From Chryseobacterium sp. H1D6B (GTDB lineage: Bacteria > Bacteroidota > Bacteroidia > Flavobacteriales > Weeksellaceae): a stretch of 64,000 bases of DNA. Positions 8,957 to 18,000 of the stretch are shown one piece after another (position 1 is the first letter of the stretch; each line of letters starts with the position of its first letter). A model generated the notes under the pieces. The model searched no databases. It was not told where the DNA came from and saw nothing but the letters and a program-made list of their open reading frames with translations. The stretch covers positions 2,666,001 to 2,730,000 of the forward strand of contig NZ_JARXVJ010000001.1 of the NCBI RefSeq assembly GCF_029892445.1, in the 5' to 3' direction. The position numbers and the translations under genes were made by a program.

Positions 8957-11356
8957 ATGAGAAATAAATTTCCTCTAGCAGCATATTATATAGGAGTTTC
9001 AGTAGTATTAACTAGTTGTCAGGTAACATTACCGTCAAAGAAAACTCCAGAGCCGTCTCAATATGGGCAGATCGATAACGCTTCAGTTGTCAATGGTTAT
9101 CCCAAAAAATCAGTTCCTTGGATCGCGATTTCAGACCGATCCAGAAATACTGCATATCTTGATAAAAGTGACGAAAAATCTTATAAAGAAGTTAAATTTT
9201 TAGAACCTTTGATGGTTTTAAAAAACAGAGACGGAATGGTAAAAGTAGCAGAATATATTCCTGATGCTTTAATGAAAAAAGTTTCGTCTAAATCTATTAA
9301 AACGTACGGCTGGATACCTGAATCTGATCTTCTTCTGTGGAGCAGTTCTTTAAAAAATGAAGCTACAGGCTACCCGGTAAGAGTTGCTGTAGTTCCAAGC
9401 AACAGTGATGTTATTAAAAGTGCCGAAAGATATTATAAAAATGATTCTATTATGGTTTTCAACTCACCTAGTTTGATTGAAACCGCCAATGTGAAGATTC
9501 CGAACGGCCAGATGGTATATGTTTATAAGCAGGCCGAAAATAATAAAAGATTCCTTGTAGGAAGAAAGCCTGCCGTAGATATCGACAGCATAAGCACAAG
9601 TCTGTACGGGTGGGTAAGTTCAAATGTAATTTCAGCGTGGGGAGAACGTTCTGCGGTGAAAATGAAAAATACAACAGGGGTTACAGAAACTACCTTGGGT
9701 CTTCATGAAGGATCTCCGGGAGGAACGGATGTTGAACACAGAACGGCAGTTCTTCTTACCGATGTAAATAAAAGAACACCGCTTGAAAATATTTATCCTG
9801 TTAATTTATCATTAAAAGAAGCGGCACCTGCAGATTCTAAAACCAAATATTTCACGAATATTTTAGATTACAGCAAAAATTATGTTTTCAATGTACTGGG
9901 CGAGCCTATTTATTTTGACAGGTATAAAGAGATCACAGAAAAGAACAAAAAAATTAATATTGTCTTTGCACTAGATATCAGTGCGGGCAATGCACCATAT
10001 GCACCTATTGTAAAATCCTTATTACAGGATCTGCAGCTTAAGTTTGAAAAGCCTTCTTACTTTAATACCGTAAAATATGGAGTTGTTTTATATAAAAATA
10101 ATTCATGCGGGGACAATGTTGCTGTTTCAAATTTAAGTCAGGATTACAGCAAGATAACTACATTTATAGACCAGAAGGTAAATGAAATGAACTGCTCAAA
10201 CAACAGCGGATATCAGCCGGTAGGAGAAGGGCTTATGGCAGCAGGAAATCTTCTTTCTACAGTTCCGGATGAAACCAATATTGTAATAACAGTAGGAACT
10301 TCTGCTAATCAAAGCGGCAATATGTACGGGGTGATCAACTCTCTTACTCAGGCGCAGGCAAGATTGATTATGTTCCAGACAAACGCAAGGTCGTCAGATA
10401 CTTATAATGATTTTGTCCTTCTTTCTGAAAATGTAGTAACGAATACTGCTAAAAATGTAGCTGAGCTTAAAAAACAGAAAATCATCGATCAAAATTATGT
10501 TTTAACGAAAAATAATTTCAGTCTGGTGGAAGGAGATGCAGGATTCTTCTCTTTAGATTATCCGAAGCAGAGTATGTCTCAGGGATTTGTAATTTTTCCT
10601 AAAAAAGGAGATATTACAACACCCGGCTATTTGAAAAAATCAGTAGACAGCCTTATATCTCAGGTCACTTTAGATAATGAAACTTTGGATAGATCTCTTA
10701 ATGATAGTTTCCACTCTACAGTAGGGGCAGGAAGAACAGATGTAGATCTGAAATATAAATATTTATATCCTGGACTCACAAACCCTGTTCCGGCAGGCAT
10801 TGCAGCACAGTTGATCAATTATGGAAGCCCGTTTTTAGTAAAAGGATTTATTCCAAAAGAACTGAAAGATTACAAGCCGGGTCTTGAAAAAGGAATCTTG
10901 ATTTCAGAATCAGAATACGACCAGCTTAAAGCATTCTATTCGGAAGTGTATGAAAAAACGGGAGCGGGAAAAGCAGGTTTCAATCAGGCCAGAGCAGTTA
11001 AAGAATATATCAAACTTCTGAAAAAGTATAACCCTACTATCAAATTCTTAGACAAAAGTGAGCTGTACGACCAGCCGATGTCTTATGCTGTAGGCGTAAG
11101 TACAGGTTTCGATAATTCTGAAGAAGAGCTGATGACTCATTATAAATTAAAAGGCTGGAAAAAATCTAAAATTATCACCAATGAAACAGTGAAAACTTAT
11201 TTCCACCACTACAAAGACTTGGCAGACAGAATGCTTACCCATAGAAATAATCCTGCTGTAAAAATAAAACAGAACGGACAGGAGTTTTATTGGCTGAATG
11301 ATTACTTTATGCCTACGATGATGCCTGTTGAAGAGCCGGAATATACTAAACATTAA
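8957..11356 (+). CDS. tssR: Type VI secretion lipoprotein TssR (subtype iii)
   Basis: 799 residues from the ATG at 8957. This start gives a lipoprotein signal with lipobox LTSC (residues 1-22); an ATG at 8885 would overlap the upstream gene and add an unlikely leader. After the lipidated Cys come SH3-like segments (about 45-140 and 150-235, each ending with GWIP or GWVS), then a von Willebrand A-like domain with Asp340 and Ser342 in FALDISAG, and a long C-terminal region. TssR is the large periplasmic or outer-membrane subunit of the envelope complex unique to Bacteroidota systems. The last codons (GAG...CAT) recur as a scar at 14997, marking a duplication. Confidence 0.82.
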   Translation: MRNKFPLAAYYIGVSVVLTSCQVTLPSKKTPEPSQYGQIDNASVVNGYPKKSVPWIAISDRSRNTAYLDKSDEKSYKEVKFLEPLMVLKNRDGMVKVAEYIPDALMKKVSSKSIKTYGWIPESDLLLWSSSLKNEATGYPVRVAVVPSNSDVIKSAERYYKNDSIMVFNSPSLIETANVKIPNGQMVYVYKQAENNKRFLVGRKPAVDIDSISTSLYGWVSSNVISAWGERSAVKMKNTTGVTETTLGLHEGSPGGTDVEHRTAVLLTDVNKRTPLENIYPVNLSLKEAAPADSKTKYFTNILDYSKNYVFNVLGEPIYFDRYKEITEKNKKINIVFALDISAGNAPYAPIVKSLLQDLQLKFEKPSYFNTVKYGVVLYKNNSCGDNVAVSNLSQDYSKITTFIDQKVNEMNCSNNSGYQPVGEGLMAAGNLLSTVPDETNIVITVGTSANQSGNMYGVINSLTQAQARLIMFQTNARSSDTYNDFVLLSENVVTNTAKNVAELKKQKIIDQNYVLTKNNFSLVEGDAGFFSLDYPKQSMSQGFVIFPKKGDITTPGYLKKSVDSLISQVTLDNETLDRSLNDSFHSTVGAGRTDVDLKYKYLYPGLTNPVPAGIAAQLINYGSPFLVKGFIPKELKDYKPGLEKGILISESEYDQLKAFYSEVYEKTGAGKAGFNQARAVKEYIKLLKKYNPTIKFLDKSELYDQPMSYAVGVSTGFDNSEEELMTHYKLKGWKKSKIITNETVKTYFHHYKDLADRMLTHRNNPAVKIKQNGQEFYWLNDYFMPTMMPVEEPEYTKH

Positions 11357-11370
11357 TTACTTATAATATA

Positions 11371-11398
11371 AAAGGCGGAATTTTAGTTCCGCTTTTTT
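11371..11398 (+). terminator. Terminator after tssR
   Basis: Stem GCGGAA (11375-11380) with TTCCGC (11387-11392), extended by flanking A and T bases, and followed by a T run. It separates the tssR operon from the effector cassette. The duplicated copy at 15035 is better paired. Confidence 0.85.
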
Positions 11399-11439
11399 AA
11401 TGTTTTTTCATATATTGGCCTCACCCAAATTATCAAAAT

Positions 11440-11547
11440 ATGTATGAACAGCCGCCATACCATAAAGGCAGGAACTTTTTCGTCCAGAACGGAAAAGCAG
11501 TAATGCCTGTAGATCTATTTTCAAAACGGACGCTTACTAATTTTTAA
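11440..11547 (+). pseudogene. Truncated PAAR-like (DUF4280) gene remnant, 35 codons
   Basis: The frame reads MYEQPPYHKGRNFFVQNGKA, then 15 unrelated residues and a stop. Its start matches the intact PAAR-like protein at 15104 (MSKQSSSHDGKHFVVQKGKS) in length and in the F-V-Q-x-G-K core. The rest of that gene is absent here; the next bases are already the leader of the following effector gene. The promoter -7 element has also decayed: TATATTGG stands where copy B has TATCTTTG. It is most simply a deletion relic left by the cassette duplication. A functional 35-residue peptide is possible but less likely. Confidence 0.7.
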
Positions 11548-11558
11548 ATACTTCTGCG

Positions 11559-13715
11559 ATGTCAAAAAAAGGGGTTTCAAAAATATCTGGAAATTCTTCT
11601 CCAAAAGTAGGAGAGAAAACAACCTATACAATTACAGAATGGTATCCTGCTACGCCAAAAGATCAGAGAGATCCTGCACGCGTAACCTGGGAATTATTTA
11701 AAAAACGGCCCAATGGAAGTTTTACTTCTACCAATATTAAGAAAGTGGGCGACAGTACTTTCACATTCGGGGAAGTAGCTCATAAACACACCTATCGTCT
11801 AGAGGCTTACCTTCATGAGCCCGAAGGAAAAGGCTCTACCACTATTGATATTACTCCAGAACCCAATGCTGTTCCCCAGATCAATAAAGTAGAACTTCAT
11901 TATGTAGATGATTCTAAAGGAACTGTTTTCAGTTATAAAGAAAAATTAGTGGCTAAAGCAAAATGTATAAACCTTACAGGAGAAAAACTAGTATTTACCC
12001 TTTGGGAAGATGATGCGAAAGGAAGCGGGCACAATGCTAAAAATTTATTTGTAGACAGTAAAGAAGGTACGGTAGCAAAAGACGGAACAGCGGGCGTAGA
12101 ATTTATGCTCACAAAAGCCTTAATGCAGAAAGCAATGAAAGGCGAGACAGATCCTAAGCAGCTTGAGTTTTATGTCACTGTAGAATATTATAAAGATAAA
12201 AAACATGCTACCAATAATGTAGATGTAAAAAATCCCGAATATAAACCGCCGGTACAGCAGCAGAAAACACCGGCAGTTCCCGCACAAAAAACACCTAAAA
12301 CTCCACCAGCTCCGCCTAAAGCGAAAGACTCGCCTGCAGAACAGAAACCCCAGTCTAAAAAAGAAGAAAAAGGGATCATGGATAAAATAGCTGATGGATG
12401 GAAAGAACTTTGGGACTGGGGAGAATCTAAAGGAACCGTAAAGCCGGACAAGAAGCCTTCACCTCCAAAACAAGAAGGAAAAAGTACAAGTACGGTAGGA
12501 GGAGAGCAAAACAAAAAAGATGAGAAAAAAGGAAAATGTTTTTGTAATAGAGATTTTACTGCAGAAGAATTTGAAAAAATTATTCATGGCTTAAGAGATA
12601 GTGAAGCAAAAGTGAAAAAAAGCAGCGGGTATGCTGTATTTGGAGCTAGTAATTGTCCATTACCTGAATCAGATAAAACTATTGAAAAATTAAGAGGCCA
12701 AATAAATAGTCTTTTTACCAAGTATGAAATAAATACCTGTTTAAGAAAACTACATTTCTTAGCACAGGTTTATCATGAAACAGATCGTCTTAGAACAACA
12801 TTGGAATATGCGACAGAAAAAGATTATAAACCTTATTTTGGAAGAGGATTAATGCAGTTGACATGGAAGAGTAATTATAAAGTTTATAAAGAATATAGTG
12901 GTGTAGATTGCGTTAAAGATTATGAAACAATAGCTGATGATTTATATTATGCTTGTGATTCTGCGGGATGGTATTGGAAACAAGGGAAAGTTTTAAGTGT
13001 AGGAAAAAGATGGAAAGGACCGGCGGATCCTCCTATTTATGTAAAAAACCAAAATCCTGATTATCCTAAGAGTACGATTACTTATCAGGATGGAACAAAG
13101 ACTGTTAAGTACGGAACCGTTGATTTAGGATTGATAGCAGATGATGACAAGATTGATTTAATAAGTTATTTGGTAAATGGAGGTTCAAACGGACTTCAGG
13201 AAAGGAGAAATTATGTTATCACATTAAAAACGATATTTAAATATCCTCAAGATTGTGTTAACAAATCCCAGAAAAAACAAGCTTCCTCTTCTGGAACAGA
13301 ATCAGTAATAATAAGACTTGTAAGGAAATGGGAGACTGATAAATCTACTATTGGCGAATTTACTATTGATAACAGTGAAGTTAAAGGTTATATTCTTGAA
13401 GAAAAGGGTCCAGATACTACTGTTTCTGGGATAGAGCAGCGTGTTCCTATAGGTACTTATAATTTAGAATGGCATTCAGGAACAAAAGTAAAAAAAGGTC
13501 TAAAATTATATAATGATGTTGTTTCAAAATCACGAGCGATTTTAATACATTCAGGAAATACCGCAGACGATACGGAAGGTTGTTTACTGCCAGGCTCTAC
13601 AAGATCGAAAGACTTTGTAGGAAGCAGTAAGGCGAAATTGAAAGAAATATTTGATTATGTAGAAGAAATCGGCATAAAAGATGCTAAAATAATTATTTCA
13701 CAAAATTATGAATAG
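11559..13715 (+). CDS. Type VI effector: N-domain A + GH19-like muramidase/chitinase + DUF5675
   Basis: 718 residues. Residues 1-220 hold two beta-sandwich-like domains that begin MSKKGVSKISGNSSPKVGEK and recur nearly unchanged in the effector at 15626. A proline- and lysine-rich linker follows (about 225-325). Residues about 335-585 form a GH19-like glycoside hydrolase with candidate catalytic Glu407 (VYHETDRL) and the FGRGLMQLTWKSNY segment typical of phage-type lysozymes of this family. The last 125 residues match DUF5675, with His664 and Cys675 in an HSGN...DTEGC pattern that recalls L,D-transpeptidases. Expected action: cutting peptidoglycan in the target periplasm. There is no signal peptide, as expected for type VI cargo. 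It overlaps the next gene by 8 bp. Confidence 0.85.
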   Translation: MSKKGVSKISGNSSPKVGEKTTYTITEWYPATPKDQRDPARVTWELFKKRPNGSFTSTNIKKVGDSTFTFGEVAHKHTYRLEAYLHEPEGKGSTTIDITPEPNAVPQINKVELHYVDDSKGTVFSYKEKLVAKAKCINLTGEKLVFTLWEDDAKGSGHNAKNLFVDSKEGTVAKDGTAGVEFMLTKALMQKAMKGETDPKQLEFYVTVEYYKDKKHATNNVDVKNPEYKPPVQQQKTPAVPAQKTPKTPPAPPKAKDSPAEQKPQSKKEEKGIMDKIADGWKELWDWGESKGTVKPDKKPSPPKQEGKSTSTVGGEQNKKDEKKGKCFCNRDFTAEEFEKIIHGLRDSEAKVKKSSGYAVFGASNCPLPESDKTIEKLRGQINSLFTKYEINTCLRKLHFLAQVYHETDRLRTTLEYATEKDYKPYFGRGLMQLTWKSNYKVYKEYSGVDCVKDYETIADDLYYACDSAGWYWKQGKVLSVGKRWKGPADPPIYVKNQNPDYPKSTITYQDGTKTVKYGTVDLGLIADDDKIDLISYLVNGGSNGLQERRNYVITLKTIFKYPQDCVNKSQKKQASSSGTESVIIRLVRKWETDKSTIGEFTIDNSEVKGYILEEKGPDTTVSGIEQRVPIGTYNLEWHSGTKVKKGLKLYNDVVSKSRAILIHSGNTADDTEGCLLPGSTRSKDFVGSSKAKLKEIFDYVEEIGIKDAKIIISQNYE

Positions 13716-14964
13716 AATATATCTGCTTATATTAATTGGAGTTTTGTTTTCATGCAAAAGTCCATCACAGGAAAATAAAAATTTAAATAGTACAGAAAGA
13801 ATAACGAATTTAAAAACATCGCTTAATAAAAAAGAAGAAGTTATTTTTTTAAATAATTTTCCTAAAGACTTTACAAGTTTTAAAAATACTTTTGGATGGG
13901 ATGATAAAAAAGACTCTCCAGAGCCACTTTATGATGGTTCTAAAAGTTATATAGACTACTGGTTTTCATTAATCCAACAAGCAAAATATAAAAAATACGA
14001 AAACCAAATTATTGACATTGCAAAAGGTGGAACTTGGCAGGCAGATGGAGTAAATTATTTTCAAAATAATGCTTTGAATTATATTAAAAGTAACAAAAAA
14101 TATAATCTAATTAACTCGCTGACTGATAAGGATGCCAAATCTGTTCTGTCATTTTTATTTGATTCTCCTAATCCCAAAAATGATCCCGATTTTGTTGCTA
14201 ATCTAAATCCAGATAAACAAGAAATTGTAAAACAAATCTTTTCTGGAAGTCCTTCAAATGAAAAAAAACGAAGTACCCTGAGTACTTATGAAAATAATAA
14301 AGATTATTTCATAAAGACTTTTGATGTAAACAAAGACGGGATATCAGATAAAATTGTGAGCAGCAAACCTTATCTGGGCGAAGATTTATTTGTGTTTCTA
14401 GGGAATAAATCAGGCGGATATAATTTGTCCCTAGAGACAATGAATTTTTCAGAAGACGGCGGAAATATTATTAAAGATGTAACTTCGATTCCTAATAGTA
14501 AAGGTTTGACGGTAAAAACGTATTTTCCGGATCGTGGATATTATGAAAAAGAATATAATATTATTCCGGAAAATAATACATGGATTCTTAGAAATACAAT
14601 ATATAAGACAATGTCTGATGTATCAGAAGATGCTGTGAAATATATTTGTGATGTTACTCAAAATATTGATATAACAAAATCCGGCTGGACGGATAAAATC
14701 AATCCGATTCCTGATGAAAATGAAAGAAATAAAAAATGCAGCATCGAAAAAGTTTCCACAGGTGTGGCTGCACAATATTCTATTCAGGATCCTGATGGAT
14801 ATACCAATTTGAGAAAAGATAAAAATAGATCATCTGAAGTGCTGCAAAAGATAAAATCAGGAGAAAGTATCGATGTCTTAAATAAAAGTGGAGAATGGTT
14901 TTTAATAAGGACAAAAGAAGGAAAAGAGGGGTATGTCCATAAAAGCAGAATAAAATCTACCTGA
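13708..14964 (+). CDS. SH3b-domain lipoprotein, candidate immunity protein to the GH19/DUF5675 effector
   Basis: 418 residues. A lipoprotein signal ends at FSCKS (Cys near residue 16). The middle contains an Asp-rich loop (FDVNKDGISDKIV) of the integrin/dockerin kind. The last 65 residues are a bacterial SH3 domain (YTNLRKDKNRSSEVLQKI...GEWFLIRTKEGKEGYV). The gene starts inside the 3' end of the effector, so the two are translationally coupled. The effector acts in the periplasm, so a lipid-anchored periplasmic partner fits an immunity role. The SH3 domain, which in other proteins binds cell wall, recurs in the partner of the second effector. No direct homology to a tested immunity protein is known to me. 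Confidence 0.65.
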   Translation: MNRIYLLILIGVLFSCKSPSQENKNLNSTERITNLKTSLNKKEEVIFLNNFPKDFTSFKNTFGWDDKKDSPEPLYDGSKSYIDYWFSLIQQAKYKKYENQIIDIAKGGTWQADGVNYFQNNALNYIKSNKKYNLINSLTDKDAKSVLSFLFDSPNPKNDPDFVANLNPDKQEIVKQIFSGSPSNEKKRSTLSTYENNKDYFIKTFDVNKDGISDKIVSSKPYLGEDLFVFLGNKSGGYNLSLETMNFSEDGGNIIKDVTSIPNSKGLTVKTYFPDRGYYEKEYNIIPENNTWILRNTIYKTMSDVSEDAVKYICDVTQNIDITKSGWTDKINPIPDENERNKKCSIEKVSTGVAAQYSIQDPDGYTNLRKDKNRSSEVLQKIKSGESIDVLNKSGEWFLIRTKEGKEGYVHKSRIKST

Positions 14965-15034
14965 AATTTGTTTTTACTAAGTGATAAACTCTTAAAGAGC
15001 TGGAATATGCTAAACATTAATAACTTATAATATG

Positions 15035-15062
15035 AAAAGCGGAATTTTATTTCCGCTTTTTT
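15035..15062 (+). terminator. Terminator after the first effector/immunity cassette
   Basis: Perfect 10-bp stem AAAAGCGGAA (15035-15044) with TTCCGCTTTT (15051-15060), 6-nt loop, T-rich end. It is the duplicated copy of the tssR terminator. Confidence 0.9.
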
Positions 15063-15074
15063 AATGTTTTTTTA

Positions 15075-15082
15075 TATCTTTG
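15075..15082 (+). promoter_or_regulatory. Bacteroidota -7 promoter element of the PAAR-like gene
   Basis: TATCTTTG matches the TAnnTTTG consensus and lies 21 bp before the PAAR-like start codon, giving a very short leader. A -33 TTG at proper spacing is not obvious in the T-rich upstream DNA. Confidence 0.6.
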
Positions 15083-15103
15083 GTATCACCCAAATCATAA
15101 AAT

Positions 15104-15607
15104 ATGTCAAAGCAATCATCATCCCATGACGGCAAACACTTTGTTGTCCAGAAGGGTAAATCCCAGTGCAATCAGGGCGATCAGTTCCCGGAGCATAAAG
15201 TAACGGTTCATACGAAGCACTACTGGAATGATTCTGATGGTGTTGCAGATTTTCTTGCTGTTACAGAAGATGACCTGCAGTTTAATCCTCCCGGCCCAAG
15301 CTTCGGAAAATGTAAGCTTAAACCTACACCTGGCGGTTATTTACCTTGCTCTTATGCGCCTGCTGGAAAATGGCAGAAAACCTATGAAAAAGTAAAAGTA
15401 ATGGGTAAATGCTGTGTGACGGAAATTTCTGAACTTCAATGTTCTGTAGGCGGTAAAATTACCATAAAAGACCACGGGCAGCGTGGAGAAATGACCAAGC
15501 AGAATGTGAAAAATGCAGACACTACAATGGTACAGCATATCAATCCGCTTGTGAAGATGGATGATTTCAAAGAGACCGTAGAAGAAAGTGAAATAGATGC
15601 TTATTAA
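15104..15607 (+). CDS. PAAR-like spike-tip protein (DUF4280)
   Basis: 167 residues with several conserved Cys (CNQGD, GKCKLKP, PCSYAP, GKCCVTEIS, LQCSVGGKI), a pattern of the DUF4280 PAAR-like family that caps VgrG in Bacteroidota systems. The C-terminal 30 residues are polar and acidic. There is no signal peptide. The gene lies 18 bp before an effector whose N-domain is also found after the truncated PAAR remnant at 11440, so this protein may load both effectors (inference). It has its own promoter and follows a terminator. Confidence 0.82.
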   Translation: MSKQSSSHDGKHFVVQKGKSQCNQGDQFPEHKVTVHTKHYWNDSDGVADFLAVTEDDLQFNPPGPSFGKCKLKPTPGGYLPCSYAPAGKWQKTYEKVKVMGKCCVTEISELQCSVGGKITIKDHGQRGEMTKQNVKNADTTMVQHINPLVKMDDFKETVEESEIDAY

Positions 15608-15625
15608 CCTTTAAATACTTCTGCG

Positions 15626-17992
15626 ATGTCAAAAAAGGGAGTCTCAAAAATATCCGGAAATTCTTCTCCGAAAGTAGGAGAAAAAACTACTTATACTATT
15701 AAAGAATGGTATGCCGATACCCCAAAAGAAGAAAGGAATCCTGCACGGGTAACTTGGGAATTATTTAAAAAACGCACTGATGGAAGTTTTACTTCCACCA
15801 ATATTAAGAAAGTGGGCGACAGTACTTTCACATTCGGGGAAGTAGCTTACAAACACACTTATCGTTTAGAGGCTTACCTTCATGAGCCCGAAGGAAAAGG
15901 CTCTACCACTATTGATATTACTCCAGAACCCAATGCTGTTCCCCAGATCAATAAAGTAGAACTTCATTATGTAGATGATTCTAAAGGAACTGTTTTCAGT
16001 TATAAAGAAAAATTAGTTGCCAAAGCAAAATGTGTCAATCTTTCAGGAGAGAAACTAGTGTTTACGCTTTGGGAAGATGATGCAAAGGGTGACGGGCATA
16101 ATGCTAAAAATTTATTTGTAGACAGTAAAGAAGGGACCGTAGCAAAAGATGGAACAGCGGGCGTAGAATTTATGCTCACAAAAGCCTTGATGGAGAAAGC
16201 AGTGAAAGGTGAGACTGATCCTAAACAGCTGGAGTTTTATGTCACCGTAGAATATTATAAAGATAAAAAGCATGCTACCAATAATGTAGATGTAAAAAAT
16301 CCTGACTATAAACCACCGGTACAGCAGCCAAAGGCACCGCCAGTTTCTACACCAGCCGCGAAAACTCCACCAGCTCCGCCTAAAGCGAAAGACTCGCCTG
16401 CAGAGCAGAAACCCCAGTCTAAAAAAGAAGAAAAAGGGGTGATGGGTAAAATTGCCGATCGATGGAATGAACTTTGGGACTGGGGAGAATCTAAAGGAAC
16501 AGTAAAACCAGACCAAAAACCCGCCCAGCAGAAACCGGAGGGGAAAAGCGTAAGCCAGGTCGGAGGAACAAAAAAAGAAAAATTCGAAAAAGTGGTCGGC
16601 CTGGGAAAAGAAGCTGTTATCTATATTTCCAGCGAAATTGCCACTGAAATAAAATTAGATAAAGAAGGCAAGCTCTCCTCTTATCCTGATTATGGAGGCT
16701 TTAATGGGATGAATGAATACAAAGAAGACGATAAGCTGTATTGTAAAAAAGTATCCAAAGTGAAAAGTGCTTTCCCTCTCTACAAAATGTATATTTATAG
16801 AGGTAATAAATTGGGAGAAGCAGTGAAAAAACTAAAGCAGGATATTGAATATAAAACCCACGAAAATGCAGAATCTGAAATATTAACTGTGGCCAGACAT
16901 GCGCAGACTAACAATAAAAATTATGGTAAAAGCGGTCCACTGCCTCCAAATACGGTAACATCACTGTACCGCATCAGATACATGCAGGCTTGGAATCATG
17001 CAGGAAAGGAAAGTTTCAGATACAGAATAGTAAGTGATAATACGTCAAATTTGAAAGCTGTAAAAGATATTACAACAGAGGTATCCAGCGGAGCAATGGC
17101 ATTGGGAGGCAGAAGTTCAATTTCTCTTGATCCTTGGAGATCTTCTGGATTGATAGGCTGTGTCGGAATAAGAAATTCTGATGGGGAGACCCATTCAAGC
17201 TGTGCGAAAGAATATCCCGATCAGGACAGTGAAAACTATAAATTTATCTACCATGCGCTGAATAATTATCTGGAAACTGTAATTCCGGAACTTGCTGGTG
17301 TTTATGGAAGACGGGGCTATTCTAGTGACGGAAAAGTGGCTGTAGCTGCTTCAGAATACAAAGAAGAAATAAAAGTTTTTGTTTTAGTAGATCCATTACC
17401 TGAACTAAGCGCATGTAAATTAAACTTGAAAGATGACGGCAGGGAAGAATTCTACAATCAATTTGGAAAAGCTGCGATAGATTTGGTAGAAAGCAAAGGG
17501 AAATCCAATAAATTTAAAGGACTTTATATGGTTGCTCAAAGAAGACAGGAAAATGGTTTCAAATTGGCTGTTCCTAATAATAACCCAATGAATATCAAAG
17601 GCAGCGGTGATTTAGGAACATCCCCTCTTAAAACACATGAGTATGAAAATGGCGAAAAAGTAAATGTTACAGACGGTTTTGCTAATTTTTCTACCGTAGA
17701 AAAAGGTTTTGAAGGATATCTTGGGCTTTTAGAAAAAAATTATAATGAAGCATATAATGCGATTTTGGATGATACTAAATCTGTTGATGATTTCTTAATA
17801 GGAATGCAGGATAAAGGAAAGCTGGGAGCCTATGCTACAGATCCAAGTTATAAAACATTAATTAAAAGTATTTTCAATGGTGTTGTTAAAGATTATAAAG
17901 AGATGTTAAATTATAAGCTGTGCCGTGAGAAGAAAGAAGAAGAGAAAAATAAGATCAAAAAAGATATCGAACTTCTTAACAAACTTAAATAA
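15626..17992 (+). CDS. Type VI effector: N-domain A + unknown middle domain + GH73-like glucosaminidase
   Basis: 788 residues. Residues 1-320 are almost the same as in the effector at 11559, including the proline-rich linker. A middle domain (about 325-600) has no match I can name; its GLIGCVGIRNSDG segment recalls the Cys loop of L,D-transpeptidase-like folds, but this is weak. Residues about 610-770 resemble GH73/FlgJ-type glucosaminidases: candidate Glu642 in AQRRQENGFK, then NNPMNIKG and a late DGFANFSTVEKGFEGYLGLL segment. The end is lysine-rich. Expected action: peptidoglycan hydrolysis in the target periplasm. The immunity candidate starts 8 bp later. Confidence 0.8.
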   Translation: MSKKGVSKISGNSSPKVGEKTTYTIKEWYADTPKEERNPARVTWELFKKRTDGSFTSTNIKKVGDSTFTFGEVAYKHTYRLEAYLHEPEGKGSTTIDITPEPNAVPQINKVELHYVDDSKGTVFSYKEKLVAKAKCVNLSGEKLVFTLWEDDAKGDGHNAKNLFVDSKEGTVAKDGTAGVEFMLTKALMEKAVKGETDPKQLEFYVTVEYYKDKKHATNNVDVKNPDYKPPVQQPKAPPVSTPAAKTPPAPPKAKDSPAEQKPQSKKEEKGVMGKIADRWNELWDWGESKGTVKPDQKPAQQKPEGKSVSQVGGTKKEKFEKVVGLGKEAVIYISSEIATEIKLDKEGKLSSYPDYGGFNGMNEYKEDDKLYCKKVSKVKSAFPLYKMYIYRGNKLGEAVKKLKQDIEYKTHENAESEILTVARHAQTNNKNYGKSGPLPPNTVTSLYRIRYMQAWNHAGKESFRYRIVSDNTSNLKAVKDITTEVSSGAMALGGRSSISLDPWRSSGLIGCVGIRNSDGETHSSCAKEYPDQDSENYKFIYHALNNYLETVIPELAGVYGRRGYSSDGKVAVAASEYKEEIKVFVLVDPLPELSACKLNLKDDGREEFYNQFGKAAIDLVESKGKSNKFKGLYMVAQRRQENGFKLAVPNNNPMNIKGSGDLGTSPLKTHEYENGEKVNVTDGFANFSTVEKGFEGYLGLLEKNYNEAYNAILDDTKSVDDFLIGMQDKGKLGAYATDPSYKTLIKSIFNGVVKDYKEMLNYKLCREKKEEEKNKIKKDIELLNKLK

Positions 17993-18000
17993 TCTAGAAT

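Larger units (their letters stand above)
11333..12510 (+). repeat. Tandem repeat copy A: tssR tail, terminator, PAAR remnant, effector N-domain
   Basis: This stretch matches 14997-16575 in the same order: last codons of tssR, hairpin terminator, promoter region, start of a PAAR-like gene, and about 320 codons of effector N-terminal domain. In copy A most of the PAAR-like gene is missing. The effector part is nearly identical in DNA; the promoter part is more diverged. Similarity stops just after the proline-rich linker. Confidence 0.85.
14997..16575 (+). repeat. Tandem repeat copy B, starting with a scar of the tssR 3' end
   Basis: The segment opens with GAGCTGGAATATGCTAAACA and a TTAA end, matching the last codons of tssR at 11333-11356 although no tssR precedes it. 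It then repeats the terminator, promoter, complete PAAR-like gene and the N-terminal domain of an effector. The scar shows that the duplicated unit began inside tssR. Confidence 0.85.

Noticed and set aside
12240-12400. Pro/Lys-rich repetitive stretch considered as a DNA repeat array or CRISPR
   Set aside because: It is the coding sequence of the effector linker; repeats are irregular and in frame, without spacers.
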